From Desulfocapsaceae bacterium (GTDB taxonomy: Bacteria > Desulfobacterota > Desulfobulbia > Desulfobulbales > Desulfocapsaceae): a stretch of DNA of 50,905 nucleotides. The stretch's first letter is position 1; each line of letters begins with the position of its first letter. A program made the position numbers and the translations under genes. The stretch lies in contig JAQVER010000016.1 in NCBI GenBank assembly GCA_028697885.1, forward strand, positions 1-50,905, in the 5' to 3' direction. This document shows positions 37,696 through 46,820 of this stretch, in pieces. A model generated the notes under the pieces. That model worked only from the letters and a program-made list of their open reading frames with translations. It did not search any database and was not told the DNA's origin.

Positions 37696-38829
37696 ATGTC
37701 ACCAATCACCCAAGGCACATCGGAACAGACAATTACTGAAATTTTCTCCCTCGCCGGCATCAGCATCAACGGCCCCCGCCCCTGGGATATCCAGATCCAC
37801 AACCTCGAATTCTACGACCACATTCTCTGTGGAGGTTCTCTCGCTCTAGGGGAAACTTATATGGCCGGCTGGTGGGACTGTCTCTCCCTTGATCAGTTCT
37901 TTTTTCACGTCCTGAGAAACGACCTTGACCTGAAACTCAGAAAATCCAGATCTGCTCTTCTCTGCAGCATTAAAGCCACCCTTTCCAACTGCCAGAATAG
38001 AAGAAAGGCCTTTGAGGTAGGCAGAAAACATTATGATGTCGGCAACGATCTCTTTGAATGTATGCTCGACAAACACATGACCTACAGCTGTGCTTACTGG
38101 AATAAGGAAGAGATGGATCTCACTGAGGCTCAAGAGGCCAAGCTGGAACTTATCTGCCGGAAGGTGAAACTAAAACCAGGTATGCGCGTTCTTGATATCG
38201 GTTGCGGCTGGGGAAGTTTTATCCGCTATGCGGCCCAAAACCATGGCATTGAAGCGGTGGGCATAACTATCTCGAAAGAACAGGCCAAGCTGGCCCGTAA
38301 GCGTTGTGACGGACTGCCCATTGATATCCGTCTCCTTGATTACCGTGATCTGACTGAGGAATTCGATGCCATTGTTTCAGTCGGCATGTTCGAACATGTG
38401 GGCTACAAAAATTACCGCGAGTTCATGCAGATGGTCAACCGTTGCCTGAAGCCTGACGCTCTCTTTCTTCTGCACACCATAGGTTCCAACTACTCAACCC
38501 ACCATGGAGACCCCTGGTTTGACAAGTACATTTTCCCGAACGGCATGCTCCCCTCCATCGGGCAGCTGGGTAAAGCCACTGAGCTCCTGCTTGTTATGGA
38601 GGACTGGCATAACATCGGCATTCACTATGACAAAACACTGACAAACTGGTTTGCCAATTTTGACCAAAGCTGGCCAAAGCTGCAGGACAGATATAGCAAA
38701 ACGTTCTATCGGATGTGGAAATATTATCTCCTCTCCATGGCAGCTTCCTTCCGTTCCCGGACAATACAGGTATGGCAGGTCGTTTTTTCAAAAAGGGGCT
38801 GTCTGACAGGTTACCAGAATTATCGTTAA
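37696..38829 (+). CDS. cfa: Cyclopropane-fatty-acyl-phospholipid synthase
   Basis: Cfa transfers a methylene group from SAM to cis double bonds of membrane lipid acyl chains, usually in stress or stationary phase. The 377-residue protein has the N-terminal lipid-binding region, then KHYDVGNDLFECMLDKHMTY, the SAM motif VLDIGCGWGSFIRYAAQ, GITISKEQA, VSVGMFEHVGYKNY and FPNGMLPS. GAGGAG lies nine bases before the ATG. It converges with the PEPCK-like gene, leaving only 11 bases between stops. Confidence 0.95.
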   Translation: MSPITQGTSEQTITEIFSLAGISINGPRPWDIQIHNLEFYDHILCGGSLALGETYMAGWWDCLSLDQFFFHVLRNDLDLKLRKSRSALLCSIKATLSNCQNRRKAFEVGRKHYDVGNDLFECMLDKHMTYSCAYWNKEEMDLTEAQEAKLELICRKVKLKPGMRVLDIGCGWGSFIRYAAQNHGIEAVGITISKEQAKLARKRCDGLPIDIRLLDYRDLTEEFDAIVSVGMFEHVGYKNYREFMQMVNRCLKPDALFLLHTIGSNYSTHHGDPWFDKYIFPNGMLPSIGQLGKATELLLVMEDWHNIGIHYDKTLTNWFANFDQSWPKLQDRYSKTFYRMWKYYLLSMAASFRSRTIQVWQVVFSKRGCLTGYQNYR

Positions 38830-38840
38830 ACCAAAAGAGA

Positions 38841-40514
38841 TCAACGATAGAGATCCGGTTCAAGAATCCGGTCAATGGTCAGGCGGGCAGAGACCAATGG
38901 CGCGATAAAGGTATTGGCCATGTCATGCTCCTCATCCCGTTTCCGGGAAAGAAAAGTGATACGGTCCTGCATCCGGTCACGCTGAAAACGAAGATAACCA
39001 GAATTCCGGGAGGGTTTATATTTGCGGTCAAAATCTGTACCGAAATAGTCATTGCCATTTTTCGGCACCAGAAGTCCCTTAAAGGTACGCCACTCCCGCC
39101 ATTGGATATTCCCCCGCACCAGTGCAGTAACAATAGCCAGCGACAACTCTTTGGGGATGTCTTCCAGTTCGTCTCCTACTCCAAACGCATGAGTATTCAT
39201 AATAAAACATTCACATCCCATCTTGAAAAGTTTACGAAACTGCTCACAATCCTCCAGCAGGGAATGGACCCGGAAGGGATTGGCAAAGGGTTCGATAACC
39301 AATTTTTCCAACTCCAGAGCATCAACATTTTCCACCCCCTTGGCCCGCATAGTGGAAAGCGAAGCGCCCATGGCCACGGCCAGTGAACTGCTCGTAACTT
39401 TGGAGATTGGCGGCAGGCTCGTATCCTTCTGCAGCCAGATTAAGATGCCCGGCCGTTCGCAGTGTCCAGCATGGCGAAACATATCCCGGCTCTTCAGACA
39501 GCGGCCGTTATTGTTGCGCACATCCCCGTTCACCATCCGTTTCCCGCCATCGGCCGTGGCCATAACCCCGACATTCTGGGCCGAATAGAAAAATTTGAGT
39601 TGTGCGTCTTCACTGGTAACAGCATCGGTCTTGTCAAAAAGAGAGGGCTCAAGGGCCACTGAGAAATCCCGTTCCAGGTCAATGAGAAAGGCATCGTCAT
39701 GGATCACGGTGACTTTTTCCTCCGCAGTCAGCATGCCCTCATGATCCAGGCTGTTGGTGATTGAGGATTTTCCCGAACCGCAAAGACCAAAAACTGCCAC
39801 CGGCGGCATATTGCCGATCTTCTTGATACCGCCATGACAGGCCACCATATTATGGCGCACCCCGATGGTCCAGGCCAGGGTCAGGGTTCCCTTTTTTCGT
39901 TCTCCGAAATACCTCAAGCCGAGAATGGCGATACAGTTAGTCAGTTCATCAATGATGACACAGCCATTCGGATAATCAGGATGACTCCATTCAGGATCGG
40001 CAAAAGCGATGATATCAGGCTCGTTGATGATCCTTGATTTGGCGTAAATATCTTTCCAGGGCTTGATAAAAGGACAGAAATTTATCCCCCAGTCAAGCAT
40101 GTTTTTGGCATCGGTCGCAGGACTCAGGAGATGAGCTCTGATCATGAAATCTGAGTGCAGTCCAATCACCCCTTCCAGGTGCAGAGCTGGCCGCTTATTG
40201 AACTGATAAACGGCCTCACGCAGCAGGGCCTGAATCCTGTCACTCTGGTCCTTGTCAAAGGTACGCACCAGGAGACGGGCCCGGGCGGTGCGCCCGACAA
40301 CAGAGCCATCGTTGGACACCAGCACAACCGCATCCTCGGGAAGACCGAACTGGCTTGGGTTGTACATGGGGTGAGAGGTGGCCACGATCTCCGGTTGACG
40401 AAGCGAGAGCTCATACAACTCGGCCATGGAAGTCTTATAAACAGAATTAGCATACAAGCCAGTCTCGATGATGGCCCGCCAGGGGGAAAGGGGAATCTGT
40501 TGCACGGTTGCCAT
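38841..40514 (-). CDS. Divergent ATP-type phosphoenolpyruvate carboxykinase homologue
   Basis: A 557-residue protein with the PckA (ATP) fold signature but low overall resemblance to standard PckA. Aligned by eye, YFGERKKGTLTL (KK at 207-208) matches the PckA lysine segment, His227 in VACHGG matches the metal-binding His, GLCGSGKSS (243-251) matches kinase motif 1 (usually GLSGTGKTT), and the Asp pair 273-274 in IHDDAF matches the metal-binding Asp. A later LPPISKVT matches LPPVSRLT. So catalytic residues appear kept. PEP/oxaloacetate interconversion is likely but not certain. I use ATG 40514 (AAAGGA nine bases upstream), not an in-frame GTG at 40547. An SDR epimerase gene lies upstream on the same strand. 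Confidence 0.75.
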   Translation of the reverse strand: MATVQQIPLSPWRAIIETGLYANSVYKTSMAELYELSLRQPEIVATSHPMYNPSQFGLPEDAVVLVSNDGSVVGRTARARLLVRTFDKDQSDRIQALLREAVYQFNKRPALHLEGVIGLHSDFMIRAHLLSPATDAKNMLDWGINFCPFIKPWKDIYAKSRIINEPDIIAFADPEWSHPDYPNGCVIIDELTNCIAILGLRYFGERKKGTLTLAWTIGVRHNMVACHGGIKKIGNMPPVAVFGLCGSGKSSITNSLDHEGMLTAEEKVTVIHDDAFLIDLERDFSVALEPSLFDKTDAVTSEDAQLKFFYSAQNVGVMATADGGKRMVNGDVRNNNGRCLKSRDMFRHAGHCERPGILIWLQKDTSLPPISKVTSSSLAVAMGASLSTMRAKGVENVDALELEKLVIEPFANPFRVHSLLEDCEQFRKLFKMGCECFIMNTHAFGVGDELEDIPKELSLAIVTALVRGNIQWREWRTFKGLLVPKNGNDYFGTDFDRKYKPSRNSGYLRFQRDRMQDRITFLSRKRDEEHDMANTFIAPLVSARLTIDRILEPDLYR

Positions 40515-40725
40515 GAATATTTTTCCTTTATCAGTTGCAGAGGACACAGAAGGGACAAATCAGCAGCTAAAATTTATTCTTTACAAGGTTGATGGTATGT
40601 GGAAGCGGCCTTCGATGTCAAGTATTTATCATCAGTGAATAGGGTAACAGACACCACATTCAGTAAGCAATAGATTATTAACATCCCCTTCTGTCCGTGT
40701 CCTCATAGTGTTTCATGTTTGGGCG

Positions 40726-41919
40726 TTATTTGTCTTCTGTCTCGGCCTCGTCGTCAGCACCACGTGGCCACATGCAGGTATCCAGAAACGGGGAAGAGGT
40801 CTCATCCTTTAAGAATGCAAGTATCTGGGCAGGATCGTTCTGAAAGATATCGGCTCGATTGCTTGGATCAAAGAAGATCTTATCATCCAGAGCAATGAGA
40901 TTAAGATCTTCCCAGCGCGTCAGATAATATTGGATCAGCATGGGCAATTCGCTGAAGATGGTGACCTTCGGGTCCGGATCGACAAAGCTCGATCCCTGAA
41001 GTTTTGCCGCTGAGAGACTCTGCGTCTGATAAAAATTGTGCAGGAACATCAACTCGGGCGGCATCTTGGACTCAATGCCGATGCGTCTCAGCATCCTGGT
41101 CAACATAACCATGCAGCCGGCCCCGAACTTGGCCAGGGGATAGGGCAGGAAAATTTCCTTTGGCCGCTTCAGTTCCATATACGACTTGATGGTGAGAATA
41201 AGTTGGCTCAATAATACAGGATTGGGATCAACAAAGTGAAAGGTCTGACCGTTGAACTCTTCCCGGTGATTGAGGATATGATGGACAAAAAAAGGGACTT
41301 TTTTCGCATTGGAGTACGAATGCATGGCCTGATGATTGGTGAAGAGGAAAGGCATGGTTTGATCAGCCAGCGCAAAGAGCATCCGCTGAAAGCCCTGAAT
41401 TTTGTGATCGTGCGCGCCATACACCACGGCCAGGCGGATATTGGTATAATCAAGCCCGAGATTGCAGTGCATTTCCTGAAGGGCCAGTTCCGCCAGTAAT
41501 TTGGATTTGGGATAATTGGCCAGTTCCGGGGTTAAGCTCAGCTGCTCATTTTCAGCAAGATTTTCCCCTGTCGGCATGACGGCGGCAGAACTGAAATGGA
41601 TATAGGGAATACCCAGGTCGACTGCGGCCCTGGCCAGGTTGACAGTACCAAGGTAATTTGTCTCCAAGGTGAGAAGCGGGTTACTGTCAATGGCCGTGAT
41701 GGCGGTATTAATGATAAAATCCGGTGTATTCCGTTTGAGATACAACCGTATATCCTCAGGTTCACGTAGACTCAAACGTTTGCTGTTGGGTGCCAGCAGC
41801 TCAAACTCATTTTCGCCCCAGGTCTTGAAATAATGAAGGATGCCACCGCCGATCAGGCCGGAACCACCGATCAACACCCCGATTTTCTTGTCACTGTCTG
41901 GACGACCTTGTTTACCCAT
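40726..41919 (-). CDS. NAD-dependent epimerase/dehydratase family protein (extended SDR)
   Basis: A 397-residue extended short-chain dehydrogenase. It has the nucleotide loop GGSGLIGGG (18-26), the catalytic YPKSK (Tyr136, Lys140) with Ser110-111 before it, and a C-terminal half unlike well-known sugar epimerases, with a long tail ending in an acidic stretch. The start is ATG 41919, with AGGA seven bases upstream; a TTG at 41991 is possible but adds an unusual leader. The substrate is unknown. It probably shares a transcript with the PEPCK-like gene downstream (about 210-base gap). Confidence 0.8.
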   Translation of the reverse strand: MGKQGRPDSDKKIGVLIGGSGLIGGGILHYFKTWGENEFELLAPNSKRLSLREPEDIRLYLKRNTPDFIINTAITAIDSNPLLTLETNYLGTVNLARAAVDLGIPYIHFSSAAVMPTGENLAENEQLSLTPELANYPKSKLLAELALQEMHCNLGLDYTNIRLAVVYGAHDHKIQGFQRMLFALADQTMPFLFTNHQAMHSYSNAKKVPFFVHHILNHREEFNGQTFHFVDPNPVLLSQLILTIKSYMELKRPKEIFLPYPLAKFGAGCMVMLTRMLRRIGIESKMPPELMFLHNFYQTQSLSAAKLQGSSFVDPDPKVTIFSELPMLIQYYLTRWEDLNLIALDDKIFFDPSNRADIFQNDPAQILAFLKDETSSPFLDTCMWPRGADDEAETEDK

Positions 41920-42069
41920 AAGAATATCCTGTGACCGCTTACCGCCTGAGGGGAAAACAGTTTTCGCTATTTTATGCTCGGTGTTGAACAACTCACCGAT
42001 ATCAATGTATGATACACAAGATGCTCTTTAGCAACAACTTCTTCGTACCAGTATTTTTTTTTGAAAAAC

Positions 42070-42090
42070 TTGTTTTCGCCTGCCGCATCA
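42070..42090. repeat. Copy A of a dispersed 21-base near-identical element
   Basis: Matches 48587-48607 at 20 of 21 positions in the same orientation. On the minus strand it encodes part of a peptide reading ISDAAGENKFFKK, similar to VHDAAAENNIFNK at the other copy. Confidence 0.6.
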
Positions 42091-42208
42091 GATATCCTCA
42101 AACAAGTAAAGTAATTTCCCCGGAGACTCCACTCTCATCTTTCCAGACTCACCGTTACACCAGAGTGGCGCAATATTTAAGATGCCTGCATCTCAGCACT
42201 TGGGTCGA

Positions 42209-42222
42209 GGCACGCTAACTGC
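42209..42222 (+). promoter_or_regulatory. Possible sigma-54 (-24/-12) promoter
   Basis: GGCACGCTAACTGC has the GG-N10-GC spacing and the GGCACG half of the sigma-54 consensus; the -12 half is CTGC instead of TTGC. It lies about 50 bases before the REC-kinase start codon. Confidence 0.35.
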
Positions 42223-42274
42223 CTGAAAACTAACCACCCGGCCTTAACGGACAATCAGGGGGGACAAAAACGAT

Positions 42275-43507
42275 ATGAAAAAAACAGTCGTTTTGATCAT
42301 CGACGACGATCCCAATGTGAGGCAGATCATTGCTTACACCCTGGGGGTCATCACAGACTATGAAACCCTTGAAGCCCAAGACGGAGCGGAGGCATTCTCG
42401 CTTCTGCAGGAAAACGACATCGATCTCGCTCTCATCGATCTTGGTCTACCGGACATTTCCGGACTTGACGTACTCTCCCGGATCAAGGCTGAACATCCGT
42501 CCACCGCCGCTATCATCCTCACTGGCAACGCCACTCTTGAATCGGCCATCGAGGCCACCAACCGGGGAGCCTTTTCCTTTCTGCAGAAACCGTATCAGAT
42601 CGGCCAGCTCATGCTCCAGGTCAAACGGGCAATTGAAAAAAAACAGGCGGATCAAGAACATGAAAAGCTTAATATCCAACTCATGCAAGCCCAGAAGATG
42701 GAGTCTGTGGGTCGATTGGCAGCCGGTATCGCCCATGAAATAAATACCCCCATCCAATTCATTAGCACCAATATTTCCTTTCTCAACGAGGCGTTCAAAG
42801 AATCATCTCAATTGATCACCAGTTTATTGGAACTTCATGAATCCATAAAGAAAGGAGAGGTCACAGAGGCACAGATTAAGGAAAATGACCAAATCATTGC
42901 CCGCCTTGACTGGGATTATCTGCGAGAGGAGATTCCCCGGGCCATCGATCAATCGAATGACGGACTTCAGCGAGTTACATCCATTGTCCAGGCAATGAAA
43001 GAGTTTTCACATCCCGGGAATAAGCAGAAAGACACTGCCGATCTTAATCGCATTATCGAGACGACGATTACAATCTCAAGAAATGAATGGAAATATGTGG
43101 CAACGGTTGCTACCGACCTTGACCCTGAACTTCTCCCCCTGCCTTGCCTGGCAAATGAACTGGGCCAGGTTTTTCTTAACCTGATAATCAATGCCGCCCA
43201 TGCCATAGCCAACCAACTCGGCAAAAATCCAGAGGGGGAAAAAGGACTCATTACAATCAGTACAAAACAGTATGACCAACATGTGGAAATTCGAATTACC
43301 GATACAGGCTGCGGCATCCCCACACATATCCACAACAAGGTCTTCGATCCTTTTTTCACCACCAAGGACATTGGCAAGGGTACTGGCCAGGGCCTGACTA
43401 TTGCCCACGACGTGATTGTCGGCAAACATAATGGCACCATTGATCTTGAATCGGAGCCAGGTTCAGGATCAACCTTTATTATTCGGTTGCCAAGGGATCA
43501 GGCATGA
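42275..43507 (+). CDS. Response regulator receiver fused to a sensor histidine kinase
   Basis: A 410-residue cytoplasmic signalling protein. Residues 1-120 are a receiver (LIIDDDPN, acceptor Asp55 in ALIDLGLPD, ILTGNAT, FLQKP). A coiled-coil linker follows, then a HisKA-type phospho-acceptor His154 in AAGIAHEINTPIQF, and an HATPase with N-box LIINAAHAI, G-boxes DTGCGIP and GTGQGLTIA, and FFTTK. There is no transmembrane or sensory domain, so input comes through phosphorylation of the N-terminal receiver, and it must signal to a partner regulator not seen here. A G-rich ribosome site precedes the ATG. Confidence 0.92.
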   Translation: MKKTVVLIIDDDPNVRQIIAYTLGVITDYETLEAQDGAEAFSLLQENDIDLALIDLGLPDISGLDVLSRIKAEHPSTAAIILTGNATLESAIEATNRGAFSFLQKPYQIGQLMLQVKRAIEKKQADQEHEKLNIQLMQAQKMESVGRLAAGIAHEINTPIQFISTNISFLNEAFKESSQLITSLLELHESIKKGEVTEAQIKENDQIIARLDWDYLREEIPRAIDQSNDGLQRVTSIVQAMKEFSHPGNKQKDTADLNRIIETTITISRNEWKYVATVATDLDPELLPLPCLANELGQVFLNLIINAAHAIANQLGKNPEGEKGLITISTKQYDQHVEIRITDTGCGIPTHIHNKVFDPFFTTKDIGKGTGQGLTIAHDVIVGKHNGTIDLESEPGSGSTFIIRLPRDQA

Positions 43508-43585
43508 GGTGTTCTCGCTATCCGCAAAGAAAGAATTATGCATCTTCGGGTCAGCGACACCAGAGGAAATGACCATTGCGTGGTT

Positions 43586-43888
43586 TTATGGCCGGCTTCC
43601 TTTCTCGCTGGATTTCAGAATATTCTTTCCTTCCGCAGTGAACTTCCACCACGGCAGGACTTCACCGCAGTCAAGAAAATGCTTTGCCGCGAGTAACGTA
43701 TAAAGCACACAAGGATCTTGACGATGGCCGATAACCTCTGACAGTTCCTCAAATATGGCAATCGGCTCGCGCCTGGCAAGTTGCTCGGGCCGGAATATGT
43801 TAATACGCCGAAGATCAGCGGCGATAGCTTTGCCAATGTTCGGCAAATCCTCCAATTGTTTGGGGTGGTCTCGTTCAGTCCTTTGCAT
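43586..43888 (-). CDS. Helix-hairpin-helix protein, pathogenicity-locus Cdd1 family
   Basis: About 100 residues. The N-terminal helix-hairpin-helix LEDLPNIGKAIAADLRRI is a DNA-binding-type motif, followed by EELSEVIGHRQDPCVLYTLLAAKHFL and a C-terminal PWWKFTAEGK, the Cdd1 family pattern. The name comes from a Clostridioides difficile locus and says nothing firm about function. AAGGGG precedes two consecutive ATG codons; I use the second (43888) for spacing. It converges with the REC-kinase gene. Confidence 0.85.
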   Translation of the reverse strand: MQRTERDHPKQLEDLPNIGKAIAADLRRINIFRPEQLARREPIAIFEELSEVIGHRQDPCVLYTLLAAKHFLDCGEVLPWWKFTAEGKNILKSSEKGSRP

Positions 43889-44661
43889 CATTCTTCCCCT
43901 TAAGAGAGATAATCGCGGACGCTACAGGCGCTGCGCGACTTCATGGCAGCACCCCGTGGTAAAGGATCGGTCAAGCCTTATGCTGTGAGAACGCCAGGAA
44001 AAGGCCAAGCAATGCGGCCAGGAGTTAACGCAGGCGGCGTGCTCGCCTCACGCGCCCCCGGCAAAGAAGACTTTCCGGCAACTGCATTCCACAGCGTCAG
44101 AGCCCCATTCTGTTCCTGTTTGGAGAAGTGTGAGGGGAATAAACCTTTCAAATATATCGCCTTACTATTCGAAGGATTTTTGTTTCAAATGAGCATTGTT
44201 ATTTTTGTATTTTAGTAATTATACAAAATTCAGCCAATATTTCCAAGTTCCGCGACACCACCAACTACTGTCACAACATGGACGCCCTCGGAGGCAAGGC
44301 ATGTGACCGCGGGTACGCAAACGTTTCGATGCGGGCGAACGGGTGCCCGATATTGCCAGGTCAATGAATCTGCTAGAGCGGAGGGTGTGGGAGATTTTAG
44401 GGCAAGCGCCGGTGGTCGCTCCTGCGCCGTCCTTGGCGCCCGCGACACTCGAACGTCCATATTCAGCGGATGAGAGGCAAGGAAGGATGTGGTGATGTCT
44501 GAGACCAGACCCCTGATGAAAATTTCCTGCACCGTTTGCCTGAAACGTGCTCTGTTCTCAACAGAAGAACCGTGGGGGGGCAAGTCTAGCAATCAAACTT
44601 TATTGTCAGGTTGTTTAATCTTTGTGTGGTTGCAAGACCTAACCCCGAGTTTTTTTTAGGG
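43889..44661. other. Unassigned region with small overlapping open frames, probably debris
   Basis: A 773-base stretch without a recognisable complete gene. Around 44240-44490 the sequence becomes markedly GC-rich compared with its flanks. Plus-strand frames encode peptides that look protein-like: GGKACDRGYANVSMRANGC near 44290, then RKRFDAGERVPDIARSMN from 44307 to the stop at 44495, whose TGA overlaps an ATG (44495-44659) starting MSETRPLMKISCTVC. None has a recognised family. The first two overlap in different frames, which suggests a frameshift and decay. Confidence 0.4.
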
Positions 44662-45084
44662 TTATACGTTTCCTTTTTTGATGCCAAGCTTGGCATCAAA
44701 TTTCTCCTTGTTTATAACAAACCTTTCATGTCGCCCCTTGGAGATTAGGTCTATTCCATCGTGGGCTTCCACGGCAAAAACAAGCTTTTTCCCTTCGACA
44801 GCGATTAACTCAACCGTTGCCGTGACCTCAAGACCAGGTGGTGTTGCTGCTTCGTGGCTTACATCGATGTGGGTTCCAACTGTCTGTTCTTGCGGCCAGT
44901 CGAGATGAGGGTTAATTGCCTTGATGCAGGCCCACTCAAGGAACCCGACCAGAAAGCCGGTAGCAAAGACTTCCGGCATTGCCACGAACTCGTCAGATTC
45001 CGGATAGAGCGCCGGAACTGTTTTCGATTGTGGCACCGTGAACTTGTGTTCGTACCTTATGCCGGGTTTCAACGTTTCCTTCAT
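44662..45084 (-). CDS. Thioesterase family protein, fluoroacetyl-CoA thioesterase-like
   Basis: A 140-residue hot-dog-fold protein. It begins MKETLKPGIRYEHKFTVP, and contains MPEVFATGFLVGFLEWACI, a GTHIDVSHEAATPPG segment with the likely catalytic His/Glu region and VTATVELIAVEGKKLVF, typical of the FlK-like thioesterases. It probably hydrolyses a small acyl-CoA; the substrate is not evident. GGGAG lies six bases before the ATG at 45084, while the open frame continues upstream without support. A 24-base perfect palindrome covers its last codons. Confidence 0.83.
   Translation of the reverse strand: MKETLKPGIRYEHKFTVPQSKTVPALYPESDEFVAMPEVFATGFLVGFLEWACIKAINPHLDWPQEQTVGTHIDVSHEAATPPGLEVTATVELIAVEGKKLVFAVEAHDGIDLISKGRHERFVINKEKFDAKLGIKKGNV
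44677..44700. repeat. 24-base perfect palindrome in the 3' end of the thioesterase gene
   Basis: The sequence around GATGCCAA/TTGGCATC is an exact palindrome over 24 bases, with no spacer, inside the last codons of the thioesterase gene (residues DAKLGIK). Confidence 0.8.
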
Positions 45085-45521
45085 CTGCTTCTCCCAGGAG
45101 ACAGAACAAGTGATTATCCAGATCTTTATATCATTACAAATTTCATCATATGCAGAAGCATACGGCATTCAATAGGTAAAATTTGCCGAAAAAATGCCTA
45201 TTTATCTCTTGTAGTTGATTTATACCCATAATACAAGGTTACCCTCCTGCGTTGGCAAAAACATTACAGGGGTTCATTGTCTCCCCTCTTTTACTGCCCC
45301 CCTCAACTTTCATCCCTCTTTGAAAGGTGGCCGCGCTCTCGCCGAACCCCTCGTTCGGCAACGGAAAGAAATATTGACGACGGCCCAAGAAAAAATTTGA
45401 TAAGATGCAGGATGAACGGTAGGTTTATTGAAGAGGGATTGATTTGAAATTGATGGTGGTCATCATCAATCTGTGAATATCTGTCAACTTGTTAAGAGAG
45501 AACCAATAAAAGTGCGGCTAC
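45085..45521. other. Intergenic region between the thioesterase and HD-GYP genes
   Basis: A 437-base gap between divergent genes. A small hairpin, GCCGAAC/GTTCGGC with a five-base loop, lies near 45340-45358. No supported gene and no clear promoter are seen. Confidence 0.45.
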
Positions 45522-46781
45522 ATGATCGACAATATCCATAAATGGCTCATTCTCAGGCTGACTCTGGTCTGGCTGGTTCTTTCTCTGGTGGTGGGCGGTC
45601 TGGTCAACTATCTCGGTCATATCCGTCTGGATAACCATGTTGTCAATATGGCTCGCGCCGAGACCTCCCATTACACCGCCGATTTTAGCGCCTACTTGAG
45701 CTCCCCCTCACCGCAGACTCTTGCTCTTTTCAGCCGGACGATTCATACTCTGATTGAAAAAGACAACTTGATCGTGGTCGAATTCTATAATGCCGACTCC
45801 CAGAAGGTCACCGAGGCGATTAAATCGTCCGCTGTAGAGATCGAAAAAAGGCTCCCCAAACATGGCACCGAGTTCACCAATACCTCGGTAATCCTCTGTG
45901 AAAAGTTGACATTGGGCCAAGAGATCTTCCTGCGGGTTTTTGTTCCCATCCTTGACAGTGCGGGGGGTAGAAGCGGTTATCTCGAAGGGATCTACCATGC
46001 CCCCGTCGATATCGTCGCCCAGAACCAAAGAGAGACCCTCCATGCCTTAATTTTGGTCGTGGTGGTCATTTTTGTGATCACCCTGGCGCTCTACCCGCTC
46101 ATCATCCGTCTTAACCGCAAGCTCCTGGATTACTCGCATATCCTGGCTTTGACCAATATCGGGATGTTGAAGGTCCTGGGCAGCGCCATTGCCAAACGGG
46201 ACAGCGACACAAATATCCACAACTTCAGGGTGGCCTTGTATGCCGTTCGTTTAGGGGAGAAACTCCATCTATCAAATACCGCCATGCAGGGGTTGATAAA
46301 AGGGGCCTTTCTACATGATGTCGGCAAGATCGCCATCACTGATGCAATCCTGCTCAAACCCGGCAAGTTGACAAGCGAAGAGTTTGAGATCATGAAAACT
46401 CATGTCAGCCACGGAAGAGATATCCTCTACAGCTATGATTGGCTGAAAGACGCAGACGAAGTGGTTCGCTACCACCACGAAAAATTCAATGGCAGCGGTT
46501 ATCCGGCAGGATTAACAGGGGAGGATATTCCACTCAATGCCCGGATCTTTGCGGTGGTGGATGTGTTTGACGCCCTGACCTCCAGGCGGCCCTACAAGGA
46601 GCCGTTCAGCTTGGAGACCTCGGTTGGTATCATCAGGGAAGCACGGGGGGATCATTTCGATCCGGCGGTAGCGGATCTGTTTCTGGAACAGGCCGAGGAG
46701 TTCTATGCGGAGATCTGCAACGAGAACGAACCCTTGCTGCACGGCAAACTGGAGGAGTGCATCAAAATCTACTTCCGCTAG
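45522..46781 (+). CDS. Membrane-anchored HD-GYP domain protein (probable c-di-GMP phosphodiesterase)
   Basis: A 419-residue signalling protein. Two transmembrane helices (about 12-31 and 176-195) bracket a periplasmic sensor domain of about 145 residues. The cytoplasmic HD-GYP domain (about 210-400) keeps its metal ligands: His265-Asp266 in FLHDVGKI, His294, His318-His319 in RYHHEKFNGSGYP, and the GYP signature at 326-328. HD-GYP enzymes linearise c-di-GMP to pGpG or GMP. The GGDEF protein nearby could supply the substrate. The ribosome site before the ATG is weak. Confidence 0.93.
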   Translation: MIDNIHKWLILRLTLVWLVLSLVVGGLVNYLGHIRLDNHVVNMARAETSHYTADFSAYLSSPSPQTLALFSRTIHTLIEKDNLIVVEFYNADSQKVTEAIKSSAVEIEKRLPKHGTEFTNTSVILCEKLTLGQEIFLRVFVPILDSAGGRSGYLEGIYHAPVDIVAQNQRETLHALILVVVVIFVITLALYPLIIRLNRKLLDYSHILALTNIGMLKVLGSAIAKRDSDTNIHNFRVALYAVRLGEKLHLSNTAMQGLIKGAFLHDVGKIAITDAILLKPGKLTSEEFEIMKTHVSHGRDILYSYDWLKDADEVVRYHHEKFNGSGYPAGLTGEDIPLNARIFAVVDVFDALTSRRPYKEPFSLETSVGIIREARGDHFDPAVADLFLEQAEEFYAEICNENEPLLHGKLEECIKIYFR

Positions 46782-46820
46782 CCCCCTGATAAGCATCCCA
46801 AAGGGGGCAAATATGGCTGA

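Larger units (their letters stand above)
41920..42274. other. Intergenic region between the SDR gene and the REC-kinase gene
   Basis: A 355-base gap between divergent genes. It holds a possible sigma-54 promoter at 42209-42222 and a 21-base element at 42070-42090 that recurs with one mismatch at 48587-48607. No intact gene is seen. Confidence 0.5.

Noticed and set aside
44230..44592. A 120-codon minus-strand open frame.
   Set aside because: Low-complexity Arg/Pro/Ala translation in a GC-rich patch with no ribosome site; the plus-strand frames there look more protein-like.
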